64,000 nucleotides of DNA from Myxococcales bacterium (GTDB taxonomy: Bacteria > Myxococcota_A > Polyangia > Nannocystales > Nannocystaceae), in NCBI GenBank assembly GCA_020633335.1, contig JACKDU010000012.1, forward strand, positions 124,001 through 188,000. The letters run 5' to 3'. The translations under genes were made by a program, and so were the position numbers. Shown here in pieces: positions 25,773 through 34,457 of this stretch (the stretch's first letter is position 1; every line of letters begins with the position of its first letter). The notes beneath the pieces are model-generated. The model was not told the DNA's origin. It did not search any database and saw only the letters and a list, made by a program, of their open reading frames with translations.

Positions 25773-26781
25773 TTTCAAGCCAAATCTTCTTCGGGTGCTC
25801 GCGTCTGAACTGGAAAAAGCCGGTGTTACATGTGATTTTCTCGAGATCTCTACGAAGAGCGGGTTCGACGGCCTTCTCGACGTCTCGTTGGGTGACTCCG
25901 ACTACCGCTTCGTCGTCCAGATCAAGTCGCGACCGCCTTTTCGAAGTGAGCTCGAGAAACTCTTTGCTTTGTCTAACGAGTGCCGCAGACACGGAACCCC
26001 GCTGCTGCTCGCACCAACCGTAGGCGCGAGCCAGGCGAACGAGCTGAGCGGACACGGCTGGTCGTGGGCTGATGAGCTTGGGAACTATGACCTACGCGCA
26101 CCGGGCTTCTGCTGGCGCCAAGTTGGCAGAGTTGCAGATGTGCCGCCCCCGCAACAACTCCCTGGTGGCCTCGCAGGAACGAGACTCATTCGCTGGCTGA
26201 TTGCCGGGCTTGGGCAAGACCCCGCCCGCTCTCGAAAAAACAAGGATATCGCCCGGCAACTTGGGGTTTCTCCCCCGGCAGTCTCCCGGATCTCGAAACA
26301 GCTACGGCAACTCGGCTTCATCGCGGGGACGCGGCTCTCCGAAGTCGATCGGGAGGGGCTTCTCCACGCGTTCATTCGAGAGTATCGAGGCGCAGGCGGT
26401 CACATCGAGTACGCCTTCACCCTCGACTCGCTCGGCGAGTTCGCACAAGGACTCGAGGCTACGCAGGGCAATGCGATCGCATTGTCGGCTGACGTCGGCC
26501 CCGACCGGATTGCTCCCTGGCGTGTGCCGACGACGTTGATCGTCTACGTGAAGGACCCCCAACTCCACATCCCTGACCTGGTCCCTGCCGAGGGCCCAGG
26601 TGACGCGAACGTTCTTCTTCACTTCCCCGACGACATGAGCGTGTTCCAAATCCCAGGGAGCCCGCGCCGAGAGCAGCCGACGCTCGCCGACCCGACGCAG
26701 ATGCTCATTGATCTACACCGTCTCGGCGGGGATGATCGGCTTGAAGCCGCGGAGAAGCTAGAGCAATGGTTGTTGAAGTAG
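25702..26781 (+). CDS. AbiEi-family antitoxin-like protein (type IV toxin-antitoxin)
   Basis: 359 aa with a GTG start at the end of direct-repeat copy 1. The N-terminal half (DGLLDVSLGDSDYRFVVQIKSRPPFRSELEKLFAL, LLLAPTVGASQANELSGHGWSWADELGNYDLRAPGFCWRQVG) matches the AbiEi pattern with the DxxGNxxL-like ADELGNYDL box. The middle carries a winged helix (NKDIARQLGVSPPAVSRISKQLRQLGFI) and the C-terminal part is the antitoxin C-domain. In AbiE systems this protein represses its operon and neutralises a nucleotidyltransferase. GC content and codon use are lower than neighbours, suggesting transfer. Downstream toxin-like gene overlaps by 16 nt. Confidence 0.8.
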   Translation: MKFLEKLIVSRKLTSLAILRERVNFKPNLLRVLASELEKAGVTCDFLEISTKSGFDGLLDVSLGDSDYRFVVQIKSRPPFRSELEKLFALSNECRRHGTPLLLAPTVGASQANELSGHGWSWADELGNYDLRAPGFCWRQVGRVADVPPPQQLPGGLAGTRLIRWLIAGLGQDPARSRKNKDIARQLGVSPPAVSRISKQLRQLGFIAGTRLSEVDREGLLHAFIREYRGAGGHIEYAFTLDSLGEFAQGLEATQGNAIALSADVGPDRIAPWRVPTTLIVYVKDPQLHIPDLVPAEGPGDANVLLHFPDDMSVFQIPGSPRREQPTLADPTQMLIDLHRLGGDDRLEAAEKLEQWLLK

Positions 26782-27445
26782 TCAACCTTCGGCCCGAATC
26801 GCAAGCAGAGCAAGCTGCCTTCACCGCTCTCCTTGATCTCGCGGACCTACTTGCGGACTCGCCGATCGACGTCTCCGAAACCCGAGTCATCGGCGGGCAC
26901 ATGGTCGAACTCCACATCGCTCGCCACAACTTTCCGCGTCACTACTCCCGCATGACGCTGGATTCCGATTTCGGCCTCGACAAGGTCAAGCTGCTCGGTC
27001 TCGATCTTCGCGCGCTGGCTCGACCAAGAGAGTCGGTGAGATACTGACCTATCAGACACCTGGACTCGCCGAACTCCTCCGTCACCCAGCGATGCTCGTC
27101 GAACTCGTGGTCAATTTTGGGGAAGGTCAGCCTCGTCGAGGGGTCATCGCTACGACGGACGAGTGTGGGGCGCTGTTCTCCAAAGTGCTGGCCTGGGATG
27201 ATCGACGGCGGAAGAGTGACGCAAGCAAGGACGCGTTTGACGTCTGGCGAGCGCTCAGACTCTGCAGGGCTGCCGGAGTCGGTACCTGGCCCGACGTTTT
27301 CGGTGGCGAGTGGCGGGAAATTTTGCGCACCAACTTCGGCAGCCGTAGTGCGGACGGATGCCGCGCGCTGGCTTGCTACGTGGGGAACGACTCCGCGAAG
27401 GCGGTTACTGAGGCCACAGCTCTCGTCAAGGCGCTAAAGGTGTAA
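26766..27445 (+). pseudogene. Disrupted AbiEii-like nucleotidyltransferase toxin
   Basis: The first part (26766-27047) reads LLDLADLLADSPIDVSETRVIGGHMVELHIARHNFPRHYSRMTLDSDFGLD, the nucleotidyltransferase pattern GG-x-A/M-xxLH...R-x-T-x-DxD, then runs into a stop. A second frame, open through 27092-27445, carries the family C-terminus (LFSKVLAWDDRRRKSDASKDAFDVWRALRLC, equivalent to aKllAlxdRxxxKDxxDxwxL). Overlapping open frames near 27002-27047 show that a frameshift, with probable loss of the middle region, separates the halves. The toxin is therefore probably inactive while its antitoxin gene is intact. A programmed frameshift is a less likely alternative. Confidence 0.72.
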
Positions 27446-27594
27446 GTGCGGGCCCGGGTCCGCTGCGCGCGCCGCTGGGCCACCGAGTGGGCGGTCGACG
27501 GTAGGCCGCGGATCCGCAACCCGGGACGAGCGGCGGGCTCGGAGTTCGTTGGGGCGATGGGCGCTGCTCTCGAGAGCGAGCTCAAGCGCTCTAA

Positions 27595-29949
27595 TCAGCG
27601 GGTCGGCGGCGCCTTCGGCCGCGGGTCCTTGCGCCGCTTGGTCTCGCGGGTGATCGGTGCGGCCGGGACCAGCCAGGGGACCGCGTTGACCGCGAGGATC
27701 GTCGTCAGCCCCTCGCGGATCGTGTAGTTGAGGTTCACCGTGAACTCGCCGGTCGAGATGATCCCGAGGCGGCCGACCGGGAGGTTGGCCCGGAGCTCGC
27801 CGCTCGCCTCGCTCGCGACCGCCGCGTAGTAGGCCTCGTCGGCCGGGACCGCGTCGCCGCCCCCGCGGCGGATCGCCTCGGCCCGCCAGGCGATCGCCTG
27901 GATGCGGATCAGCGCGCTGTGGCGGCTCTTCGAGAGGGTGTCGAGGCTTCCTAGCACCTCGGGGGAGAGGGTGTGGATCGCCGCGCTGAGGTAGATGATG
28001 TCGCGGCCCTTCTCGTCGGCGAGGCCGATCGCCTCCTCCCACGCGGCGATCGCCCCCTCGCTGTCGCCCGAGAGCGAGCGCAGGGTGCCGAGGTTGTGGA
28101 GCGCCTGCGCCTTGGCGGCGCCCTTGCGGCGCTCGGCGAGCGCGGTGTAGGTGGCGATCGCCGTCGCCCCCGCGCCGGCGTCGCCGCGGACCAGGCGGAG
28201 ATAGTCGACGATCGCCGCCGTCTCGCTCACCTCCTCGTCGGCCCGGATCGCCTCGGGGATCGCCGCCATCGCGGCCTCGAGATCGGCGACCGGATCGCCG
28301 CGCTCCCAGAGGAGGACGAGGTTGCGGAGCGTCCGCAGGCGCTTGCGCTGGAGCTCGACGTCGCCGGCGAGCGACTCCGGGAGCGGGACGAGCGCGGTCT
28401 TCCACGCCTTCTTGGGGTCGCTGGCGAAGATCGACGCGACGTAGGTCGCCTGCCAGGCGTCGCCGACGTCGGGGTACTTCCTCCGGATCTTCTCGAAGTC
28501 GGCGACCAGTCGGCGCAGCGTCGGGTGCATCTTGCGGACGTCGCCCTTGAGGCCGACCGGCAGGATCTTGCTCAGGGTGTCGGCGAGGGCGATGAGGACC
28601 GCGGCCCGCCCGGGCTCCCAGGCCGCCCAGCCGCGGGCGTCCTCGCGGAACTCGCCGAGGAAGGTCTCGATGACCGCGTTGATCTTGGCCTCGCCGGCGG
28701 CGCCCTGGGTCGCGGCCGGGATCACCTCGGCCATCAGCCGCCCGGGGGCGATGCCGAGGGAGATCTCGTAGAACTCGCGGTCGCGGTTGTCGAGGCCGCG
28801 GGCCGCCCGGATGATCGGCGCCGCCCCGAAGAGGTCGAAGTCCCGCTGGATCGCCAGCTTGGCGAGGCCGGCGTGGGGGCGGGCGTCGCGGGGGAAGCGG
28901 GCCTTGAGGTCGTTGTAGGCCGCCTCGGCGTCGGCGTAGCGGGCGAGGAGGAGGAGCGCCTGGCCGCGGCGGAGGCCCTCGTCGACCCCCTCCTTGCCGG
29001 CGAGGTCGATCGCCTCGTGGGCCCAGCGGGCCTCGTCGGCGAGGGTCTGCTGGCGCTTCTTGTGCTCCTCGGCCGCCTTCGGATCGTCCGGCTCCGGGAA
29101 GGCCAGCGCCTTGGCGGCCGCCTCGTCGCCGCACTCGAGGTTGAGCGCGGTGTAGCAGCGCGAGGCGTGGGTCGCGAAGTCGCGGGCGACGGGCTCGCGG
29201 TTGCGGGCGAGGGCGAGGGTCGAGAGCTCGAGCGCGCGCTCGAATTGCTGGTCGCGCTCGGCGTCCTCGGAGAGGCGCCGGAGGATCGCCGGGATCTCCG
29301 GGCGGTCGGGGTGATCGCGGAGGATCCGGGCGGCCGTGCGGTGCTGGAGGGCGCGGGCGCGGCCGAGGGCGGTGTCGAGGAAGCCCAGGAGCTCGCCGAC
29401 CTGGGCCTGCTCGGTGAGGAGCCCCTCGCGGGCGGCCGCGTCGATGAAGAGCCCGAGCGACTGCTGGAAGAAGCCCTTCTCGCTGGTGAAGAAGGGCAGA
29501 TCGACGAGGGCGTAGATCCGCTCGAGGAGGACCAGGAGCTCGGCGTCGTCGGCCTTGCCGGCGAGGACGAGGCGCTCGCCGAGGTAGAGCGCGCGGCCGA
29601 GGTGGACGAAGGCGCCGAGGCTCTGGTCGCCGCCCTCGCTCGCGTGCGACCAGGCGACGAGGTCGTCGCGCACCCGCTCGAGCATCGACTCCGGATCCTC
29701 CTCCTCGGCGACCCGCCCCTTGAGCGCGCTCGTCAGCCACGCGGGCATCGACGTCAGGAGCGGCTGGACCTCGCCGGGGTCGACGGCGTCGGCGATCGCC
29801 ATGAGCTGGCGATCGATCCGCTTCGGCGGCGGGGGCTCGGCGGTGACGGTCGGCGTCTCCGTGTCGGTCGGCGGCGGCGGTGCCGGCGGTCGACAGGCGA
29901 CGGCGAGGAGGAGGGCGCCGGTGACGACGGGGAGGATGCGGCCGCTCAT
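27595..29949 (-). CDS. Large TPR-containing lipoprotein
   Basis: 784 aa. Signal peptide and lipobox LLLAVAC (Cys19), followed by a Pro/Thr/Glu linker. The rest is all-helical with TPR-like units (ARYADAEAAYNDLKARFPRDARPHAGLAKLAIQ, AQALHNLGTLRSLSGDSEGAIAAWEEAIGLADEKGRDIIYLSAAIHTL). It ends with VPWLVPAAPITRETKRRKDPRPKAPPTR. No catalytic motif was seen; a lipid-anchored scaffold or binding protein is inferred. The frame stays open far upstream but the ATG with lipobox fixes the start, and a TACAAT hexamer lies 7 nt before it. Confidence 0.87.
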   Translation of the reverse strand: MSGRILPVVTGALLLAVACRPPAPPPPTDTETPTVTAEPPPPKRIDRQLMAIADAVDPGEVQPLLTSMPAWLTSALKGRVAEEEDPESMLERVRDDLVAWSHASEGGDQSLGAFVHLGRALYLGERLVLAGKADDAELLVLLERIYALVDLPFFTSEKGFFQQSLGLFIDAAAREGLLTEQAQVGELLGFLDTALGRARALQHRTAARILRDHPDRPEIPAILRRLSEDAERDQQFERALELSTLALARNREPVARDFATHASRCYTALNLECGDEAAAKALAFPEPDDPKAAEEHKKRQQTLADEARWAHEAIDLAGKEGVDEGLRRGQALLLLARYADAEAAYNDLKARFPRDARPHAGLAKLAIQRDFDLFGAAPIIRAARGLDNRDREFYEISLGIAPGRLMAEVIPAATQGAAGEAKINAVIETFLGEFREDARGWAAWEPGRAAVLIALADTLSKILPVGLKGDVRKMHPTLRRLVADFEKIRRKYPDVGDAWQATYVASIFASDPKKAWKTALVPLPESLAGDVELQRKRLRTLRNLVLLWERGDPVADLEAAMAAIPEAIRADEEVSETAAIVDYLRLVRGDAGAGATAIATYTALAERRKGAAKAQALHNLGTLRSLSGDSEGAIAAWEEAIGLADEKGRDIIYLSAAIHTLSPEVLGSLDTLSKSRHSALIRIQAIAWRAEAIRRGGGDAVPADEAYYAAVASEASGELRANLPVGRLGIISTGEFTVNLNYTIREGLTTILAVNAVPWLVPAAPITRETKRRKDPRPKAPPTR

Positions 29950-29956
29950 CCCGGCG

Positions 29957-29962
29957 ATTGTA
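29957..29962 (-). promoter_or_regulatory. TACAAT -10 element of the TPR lipoprotein gene
   Basis: On the minus strand TACAAT ends 7 nt before the ATG, with no Shine-Dalgarno, so a leaderless mRNA is predicted. Confidence 0.5.
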
Positions 29963-30044
29963 CTCCTCCAGGCGCGGCGGCCGGGCGCGGTGACGAGCGA
30001 GGCCACACGTGCGGGGGCGCGTCGGGGCGCCCGGTCGCCCGCGC

Positions 30045-30908
30045 TCAGGCGAGCTCGCGCTGGCTCACCACCCGGAGGGCGCTCCCCGCCGCGAGCTCCA
30101 TCAGCGGCTCGTCGTCGACGATCTCGCCCCCGTCGGCGGCGAAGACCTTGACCATCTTGGTCTTGAAGAGGCCGCTGGCGAGGCCGAGGACGGTCGCCAG
30201 GTGGCGCTTGCGGAGGAGGGTCCGCTGCCGCGCCTCGCCCCAGACCACCTCGATCTCGATCTCGGGGTAGTGGGAGCTCGAGAGGCGGCCGGTGATCTCG
30301 AAGCGCCCGCCGAGGGCGGCGAGGCCGAGGGCGATCCGGGCGATGTTGTGGCAGTCGTCGATCCCCCGGTGGTGGCGGCCGCGGAGCTCCATGCCGAGGC
30401 CGCGGAGCATCGACGGCATCCCGAAGCCCTTCGCCCGCGGCTTCACCTTGGCGAAGATCTTCTTGATGTTGATCCAGCGGCGGTAGATCGGCGGGAGCGC
30501 GGTGATCGGCGGGCCCGAGGCGGCGCACTGGACAGGCAGCGCGGTCTGGAGGTCCCAGTCGCCGCAGGTGATCAGGGCCGCGCCGGCCTCGGGGTGGAGG
30601 AGCCCGTGGCCCTCGAGCCAGGCCCGGTGGGCGGCGAGCACCTCGGGGAAGGTCGGCGCGCCGTCGACGTCGGCTTGGACGATGCTGGTGAGCTCGGTGC
30701 AGAACTCGCTGAGCTCGGGGTGATGGATCGGTCGGACGAAGCTCGAGAATTCGTCGAGGACCCGGCCCTCCTCGAGGGAGATCAGCACCGAGGGGAACTC
30801 GATGATCTCCTGGGGCTGGGGGACGCCGGAGCGCTGGCAGGTCGCCTCGAAGTCGAGGACGACCACTCTGTCGAAGTCGTGGTTCATGCGCAGTCGTGAA
30901 GGATTCAA
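30045..30908 (-). CDS. ERI1-like DEDDh 3'-5' exonuclease
   Basis: 287 aa. Exo I VVLDFEATC, the ERI1-type segment LSEFCTELTSIVQADVDGAPTFPEVL (eukaryotic consensus LSxFCxxLTGIxQxxVxxAxxFPxVL), Exo II TCGDWDLQ and Exo III HRGIDDCHNIARI are all present. The DEDDh catalytic set is therefore complete. This subfamily trims structured RNA 3' ends. The last ~60 residues (LLRKRHLATVLGLASGLFKTKMVKVFAADGGEIVDDEPLMELAAGSALRVVSQREL) look like an added small domain. TTG at 30908 is preceded by GGAGGTGG at good spacing; ATG at 30887 (MNHDFDR) is the alternative. Confidence 0.9.
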   Translation of the reverse strand: MNPSRLRMNHDFDRVVVLDFEATCQRSGVPQPQEIIEFPSVLISLEEGRVLDEFSSFVRPIHHPELSEFCTELTSIVQADVDGAPTFPEVLAAHRAWLEGHGLLHPEAGAALITCGDWDLQTALPVQCAASGPPITALPPIYRRWINIKKIFAKVKPRAKGFGMPSMLRGLGMELRGRHHRGIDDCHNIARIALGLAALGGRFEITGRLSSSHYPEIEIEVVWGEARQRTLLRKRHLATVLGLASGLFKTKMVKVFAADGGEIVDDEPLMELAAGSALRVVSQRELA

Positions 30909-30989
30909 GGGCCACCTCCGCGGAGGGGCCGCGCGGATGATAGACGATCCGCGCCGCGCCGTGGAGCGGGGCCCGGCGCGCGCGGCCGC

Positions 30990-31673
30990 TCAGCGACCGA
31001 CGAAGGCGGCGGCGCCCCTGCGGATCGTCTGCCCCTGGCCGCTCGTGAAGATCTGGAGCGGCCCGCGGCGACACGAGCACATCAGGTTCTGCTCGCCGTC
31101 GTGGTGGGGGAGGCCGAAGAGGTGGCCGATCTCGTGGACCAGGGTGGTCGCCGGCGCGTCGCCGCTGACGACGACGTACTCGCGCTGGCGGAGCCGCTTG
31201 AGGACGCCGCGGTAGCGCCAGTGGAGGCCGCGGACCGAGCGGTCGCCCCGACGACCGCCGCGGAGCTCGAGGTTGTCGACCATGAAGACGTGGACCGAGC
31301 CGTCGGTCGGCGCGTACTGGGCGATCCGCCGGCGATCGCGGCGACGGGTGATCGACCCGAAGCCCTCGGGCATCTGCCGGATCTCGTGGATCACGACCTC
31401 GATCTGGAAGGGGCGGAGCGCCTCGTTCGCCCGCTCGATCGCCTGCTCGAGGCGGCGGAGCGTCGCCAGCGGGTGCTCCTCGCTGGCGGCGATGTGGACG
31501 GTGAGCGGGATCTTGATCGTCGCCGCCCGCGAGCGGGTGCTCTTGGTCGGATCCTGGCGGAGGTCGGGGACCTTGTGGCCGCTGCTGGCCTCGGCGACGC
31601 CGGCGCTGCAGACGACGAGGGCGGCCACCAGCCACGCGAACCATCGCCTGATCACCGCGTTGAACACCGTCAC
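30990..31673 (-). CDS. Secreted metzincin-like zinc metalloprotease
   Basis: About 227 aa from the GTG chosen; a second GTG lies two codons later. The signal peptide is VIRRWFAWLVAALVVCSAGVAEA. The active site is TTLVHEIGHLFGLPHHDGEQNLMCSC, i.e. HExxHxxGxxH with a Met turn a few residues later, as in metzincins (archaemetzincin/matrixin-like). The preceding region (IKIPLTVHIAASEEHPLATLRRLEQAIERANEALRPFQIEVVIHEIRQMP) is the typical N-terminal half. AGGGGGG lies just upstream. Substrate is unknown. Confidence 0.87.
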   Translation of the reverse strand: MTVFNAVIRRWFAWLVAALVVCSAGVAEASSGHKVPDLRQDPTKSTRSRAATIKIPLTVHIAASEEHPLATLRRLEQAIERANEALRPFQIEVVIHEIRQMPEGFGSITRRRDRRRIAQYAPTDGSVHVFMVDNLELRGGRRGDRSVRGLHWRYRGVLKRLRQREYVVVSGDAPATTLVHEIGHLFGLPHHDGEQNLMCSCRRGPLQIFTSGQGQTIRRGAAAFVGR

Positions 31674-31925
31674 AACCCCCCTGGCTCTGGCCAAGTCACG
31701 CCATGTTCGAGCGTAGGTGATGAAGGGGCTCGAGGAAACCTGCGCCGTTGCCGCCCGCGCAGCGGTCGGCGATCGGCGGCCCTGCGCAGCCGAGTTCGCG
31801 GCTCGCTCGCGGCCCATGTGTAGCGCGCTGCGGGGCCGCGCTCCGCAAGGCTGCGCCGCGGGCTCGAAGGCGCACCTCGGCCCGCGGTCCGCGGCCTGCG
31901 GCGGGCGAGGGCGGCGGGCCTGCGC

Positions 31926-31931
31926 TATCCT
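31926..31931 (+). promoter_or_regulatory. GCTATCCT -10 element, leaderless start
   Basis: TGCGCTATCCT ends 7 nt before the ATG of the CCGGGCG protein; no Shine-Dalgarno. This decides the start against longer upstream frames. Confidence 0.55.
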
Positions 31932-31938
31932 GCCGCCC

Positions 31939-32733
31939 ATGATCTTCGGGTCCGACGCTGTCTCCAAGTCGCCGCAATTCGTCCCCGACGATCGGTCTCG
32001 CTCGTGGCTCGCAGCTTCTCTCGCGGACATCATCCAGCACCTCGGCGAGGCCGCGATGGCGCCCCGCTGGCTCGCGGACCCGCAGCCCCGCGGCCTCCCG
32101 CTGGCGAACGATCTCGACTCCCTCTTCGATCTGGTCTGCGGGCTCCAGGCGGAGATCGGCCAGCGCGACCTCGAGTTCACGCTCCTCGAGATGGAGCCAG
32201 GGAGGCCGGCGGTGCCGCCCGGCTTCGAGCCCCTCGGCGACCCGACCGGTCACCTCATGCACACCTTCGCCCGCGGGCAGGAGCTGGTGCTCCTGGCGAG
32301 CGCCGGCCTCTTCCGGGTGCGCGAGCTCCTGATGGCGAGCATCGCCCGCGAGCTCGGGCGGATGGGGCTCTGGCAGGCGGGCCCCTCGGAGGTGATCGCG
32401 TCGATCGACGACGAGGCCGCGGCCGAGCTCGGCGGGGTCGCCCTCGGGATGGCGCCGTGGCTGGCGAACGGCGCCTACATCTTCGAAAACGCCTGCTGCG
32501 GCGGCGGCTGCGGGCTCAACCTCCGCGAGATCAAGGCCGGCCTCTCGCTCCCCGAGATCTGCTACGCGCTCGCGCTCGACGCCCGCCGCAAGGGGATCGG
32601 CCGCTGGGGCGCCGGCAAGGGGCTCGGCGCGACCCAGAAGGCGGCCTTCAAGGCGAGCTGGGGGTCGATCGGCAAGGGCGCGACCCTGGCCGCGCTGGCG
32701 GCCGCGGGCGGCGAGCGCTCGCTCGGGGCCTGA
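31939..32733 (+). CDS. Conserved hypothetical protein with ACCGGGCG motif
   Basis: 264 aa, soluble. I do not recognise the family. Notable is a central NGAYIFENACCGGGCGLNLREIKAGLSLPEICYALAL segment: a glycine/cysteine cluster between helices, suggestive of a metal or redox site. Upstream are helices (LADIIQHLGEAAMAPRWLADPQPRGLPLANDLDSLFDLVCGLQAEI) and FTLLEMEPGRPAVPPGFEPLGDPTGHLMHTFARGQELVLL. The start is set by the promoter hexamer; an in-frame extension to 31717 lacks codon bias. Confidence 0.75.
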   Translation: MIFGSDAVSKSPQFVPDDRSRSWLAASLADIIQHLGEAAMAPRWLADPQPRGLPLANDLDSLFDLVCGLQAEIGQRDLEFTLLEMEPGRPAVPPGFEPLGDPTGHLMHTFARGQELVLLASAGLFRVRELLMASIARELGRMGLWQAGPSEVIASIDDEAAAELGGVALGMAPWLANGAYIFENACCGGGCGLNLREIKAGLSLPEICYALALDARRKGIGRWGAGKGLGATQKAAFKASWGSIGKGATLAALAAAGGERSLGA

Positions 32734-32759
32734 GGGGGGCGCCGGGGCGGACTATCGAT

Positions 32760-32779
32760 ATATGTCCCATGGGACATAT
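32760..32779. repeat. Perfect 20-bp ATGTC/GACAT palindrome between convergent genes
   Basis: ATATGTCCCA is followed directly by its reverse complement TGGGACATAT. It is 26 nt past the plus-strand stop and 27 nt past the minus-strand stop of the neighbouring convergent gene, so it could act on both strands. It is the best member of the repeat family at 914, 5581 and 21661. Confidence 0.6.
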
Positions 32780-32806
32780 CGCTAGTGCTTTGGCTCGTCG
32801 GGTCGC

Positions 32807-33418
32807 CTAGGCGCCCGCGCGGAGCTTCTGGCAGAGGTCGCACATGCAGCGTCGGGCGGCGAAGACCGCGTCGAGGCGGGCGCGCTCGGCCGCGCTGATC
32901 TTCGACGCCGGCGGCGCGAGGAGGTCGACCTCGAGGGACCAGCCCTCGCCGGCGCGGGCGGGGACGAGGTGGGCGACGAACTTGTCGACCTCGACGAGCG
33001 GCGCGTCGACCTCGGCGGCGGCGAGCGCCGCCGGGTCGGGGCGCGGGGTCTTGAGCCAGTAGCCGCTCCGCCAGACCGCCTTCTTGACCTCGTCGTAGCG
33101 GATCCCGAGGACCAGCGTGAGCCAGTGGGGGACGACCGCGCAGTAGACGTTGGCGTTGCCCTGCTCGTCGTCGAAGAAGTAGGAGAGGGACCCCTCGTCG
33201 CTCATGCGCATGAAGCGACCCAGGTCGTAGGAGCGCCAGTGCTCGCTCGCCTGGAGCTCGGCGTAGTCGAGGACGCGGCGGGCTGGCTTTCGGCGCAGGT
33301 TGGCCGACATGCCGCGGCGGAGGCACTCCCAGGCGTCCCAGTAGGCGTCGATGGCCCCCTGCCGTGAGGCGCTCCCGCTGCGGCCGATCTCGAGGGTGAA
33401 GGTCTGTGGCCAGGGCAT
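32807..33418 (-). CDS. Conserved hypothetical protein with C-terminal CxC-x2-C
   Basis: 203 aa, no signal peptide or TM. The body (RSYDLGRFMRMSDEGSLSYFFDDEQGNANVYCAVVPHWLTLVLGIRYDEVKKAVWRSGYWLKTP) is mixed alpha/beta, and the C-terminus RRCMCDLCQKLRAG has a Cys cluster that may bind metal. Family not recognised. A GCTATCCT hexamer lies 17 nt before the ATG. Confidence 0.72.
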   Translation of the reverse strand: MPWPQTFTLEIGRSGSASRQGAIDAYWDAWECLRRGMSANLRRKPARRVLDYAELQASEHWRSYDLGRFMRMSDEGSLSYFFDDEQGNANVYCAVVPHWLTLVLGIRYDEVKKAVWRSGYWLKTPRPDPAALAAAEVDAPLVEVDKFVAHLVPARAGEGWSLEVDLLAPPASKISAAERARLDAVFAARRCMCDLCQKLRAGA

Positions 33419-33435
33419 GCTCGCTCCCCCGCGCC

Positions 33436-33441
33436 AGGATA
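33436..33441 (-). promoter_or_regulatory. GCTATCCT element of the CxC-x2-C protein gene
   Basis: Minus-strand TGCGCTATCCTGG ends 17 nt before the ATG. It shares ten bases (TGCGCTATCC) with the element at 31926. Confidence 0.5.
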
Positions 33442-33448
33442 GCGCAGC

Positions 33449-34396
33449 TCAGCCGCGGCGCGGGACGGCGGTCACCAGGAGGTAGCTCTTGCCAGTGACG
33501 AAGACCTGGAAGCGGTGCTGCTGGAGGTAGCGGCGGTAGAAGGCGATCTCCTTGATCACCAGCGAGAGCTCGGGCTGCGAGAAGTTCTTCATCCGCGCGC
33601 CGTGGACCTGCTCGCCGTCGACGTAGCGGCAATTCGGGATCCCGAGGAGGAGCGCGCCGCCGGGGCGGAGGTGGTCGTGGACCACGGCGCGGAGGAGCGC
33701 TCGGTCGTCGACGCCGGGGCTCTGGAGCGTGCTGATCGCGATCACCAGATCGAAGTCGCCGAGCCCGAGAACAGCGAGGTCAGCGAGGTCGGCCTCGATG
33801 AATTGGTGGCGGGGATCGGCGAAGCGCTCGCGGGCGCGGGCGAGCGCGCTGGCGCTGTGATCGACGCCGACGAAGGAGCCGCGCTCGGCGAGCCCGGGGA
33901 CGAGCGCCTCCAGGAGCGCGAGCTCGTCGCCGCGGTTGACCCCGAGGGCGAGGACGCGGGCGTCGGCCGTGGTGCCCGCGCGCTCCAGGGCGTCGGCGAG
34001 GTCGAGGATCAGCCCCGGGTCGTCGAGGCGCGAGATCCGGGAGAAGAGGCTCCCCGCGCCGTAGCGCTCGCGCGCCGCGTCCTCCTCCGGATCGCCGGCG
34101 CTCGCCGCCAGGGTCGCGGCGGCGTCGAGGCGCTCCATCCGGAGCTCGACGAGGTGCTCGCCGTGCGCCCGCGGGGTGAGGAGGCGGAGGCCGAGGCGCT
34201 CGGCGAGGTCGACCCAGACCCGAAAGGGGCGGTGGATGTGGGCGCGGCCGCCGAGCACGACGCGCTCGCCGGCGAAGCGGCCGCGGCCGCGATCGGGGTC
34301 GAGGACCAGCAGCGAGAGCTCGCGCGCGCCAGCGGCGAGCTGGGCGCGGAGCTCGGCGACGATCTCGACCAGGGGGCGCTCGCTCATGTCGCGCAT
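33449..34396 (-). CDS. Class I SAM-dependent methyltransferase
   Basis: 315 aa. The SAM-binding core is ARVLALGVNRGDELALLEALVPG (motif I variant with Asn-Arg), FVGVDHSASALARARERF (motif II with acidic Asp) and FIEADLADLAVLGLGDFDLVIAISTLQSPGVDDRALLRAVVHDHLRPGGALLLGIPN (motifs III/IV). The ~120-residue N-terminal extension (AERLGLRLLTPRAHGEHLVELRMERLDAAATL) is of unknown fold. Substrate is unknown. A GCTATCCT hexamer 9 nt before the first ATG supports a leaderless start; a second in-frame ATG lies three codons in. Confidence 0.85.
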   Translation of the reverse strand: MRDMSERPLVEIVAELRAQLAAGARELSLLVLDPDRGRGRFAGERVVLGGRAHIHRPFRVWVDLAERLGLRLLTPRAHGEHLVELRMERLDAAATLAASAGDPEEDAARERYGAGSLFSRISRLDDPGLILDLADALERAGTTADARVLALGVNRGDELALLEALVPGLAERGSFVGVDHSASALARARERFADPRHQFIEADLADLAVLGLGDFDLVIAISTLQSPGVDDRALLRAVVHDHLRPGGALLLGIPNCRYVDGEQVHGARMKNFSQPELSLVIKEIAFYRRYLQQHRFQVFVTGKSYLLVTAVPRRG

Positions 34397-34405
34397 CGGC
34401 CCGCG

Positions 34406-34411
34406 AGGATA
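34406..34411 (-). promoter_or_regulatory. GCTATCCT -10 element of the methyltransferase gene
   Basis: Minus-strand CCGCTATCCTCG ends 9 nt before the ATG; no Shine-Dalgarno. Confidence 0.5.
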
Positions 34412-34457
34412 GCGGATCTGCCGGCGCGGCGAGCCCGAAGCCGAAGCGCCCGACGGG

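Noticed and set aside
27595..31644. A 1,349-residue minus-strand frame covering several genes.
   Set aside because: Only the part downstream of the lipobox ATG at 29949 has protein-like sequence; the rest is antisense-frame noise across the exonuclease gene.
31717..31938. Upstream in-frame extension of the ACCGGGCG-motif protein.
   Set aside because: It lacks codon bias and runs through the GCTATCCT promoter element 7 nt before the ATG at 31939.
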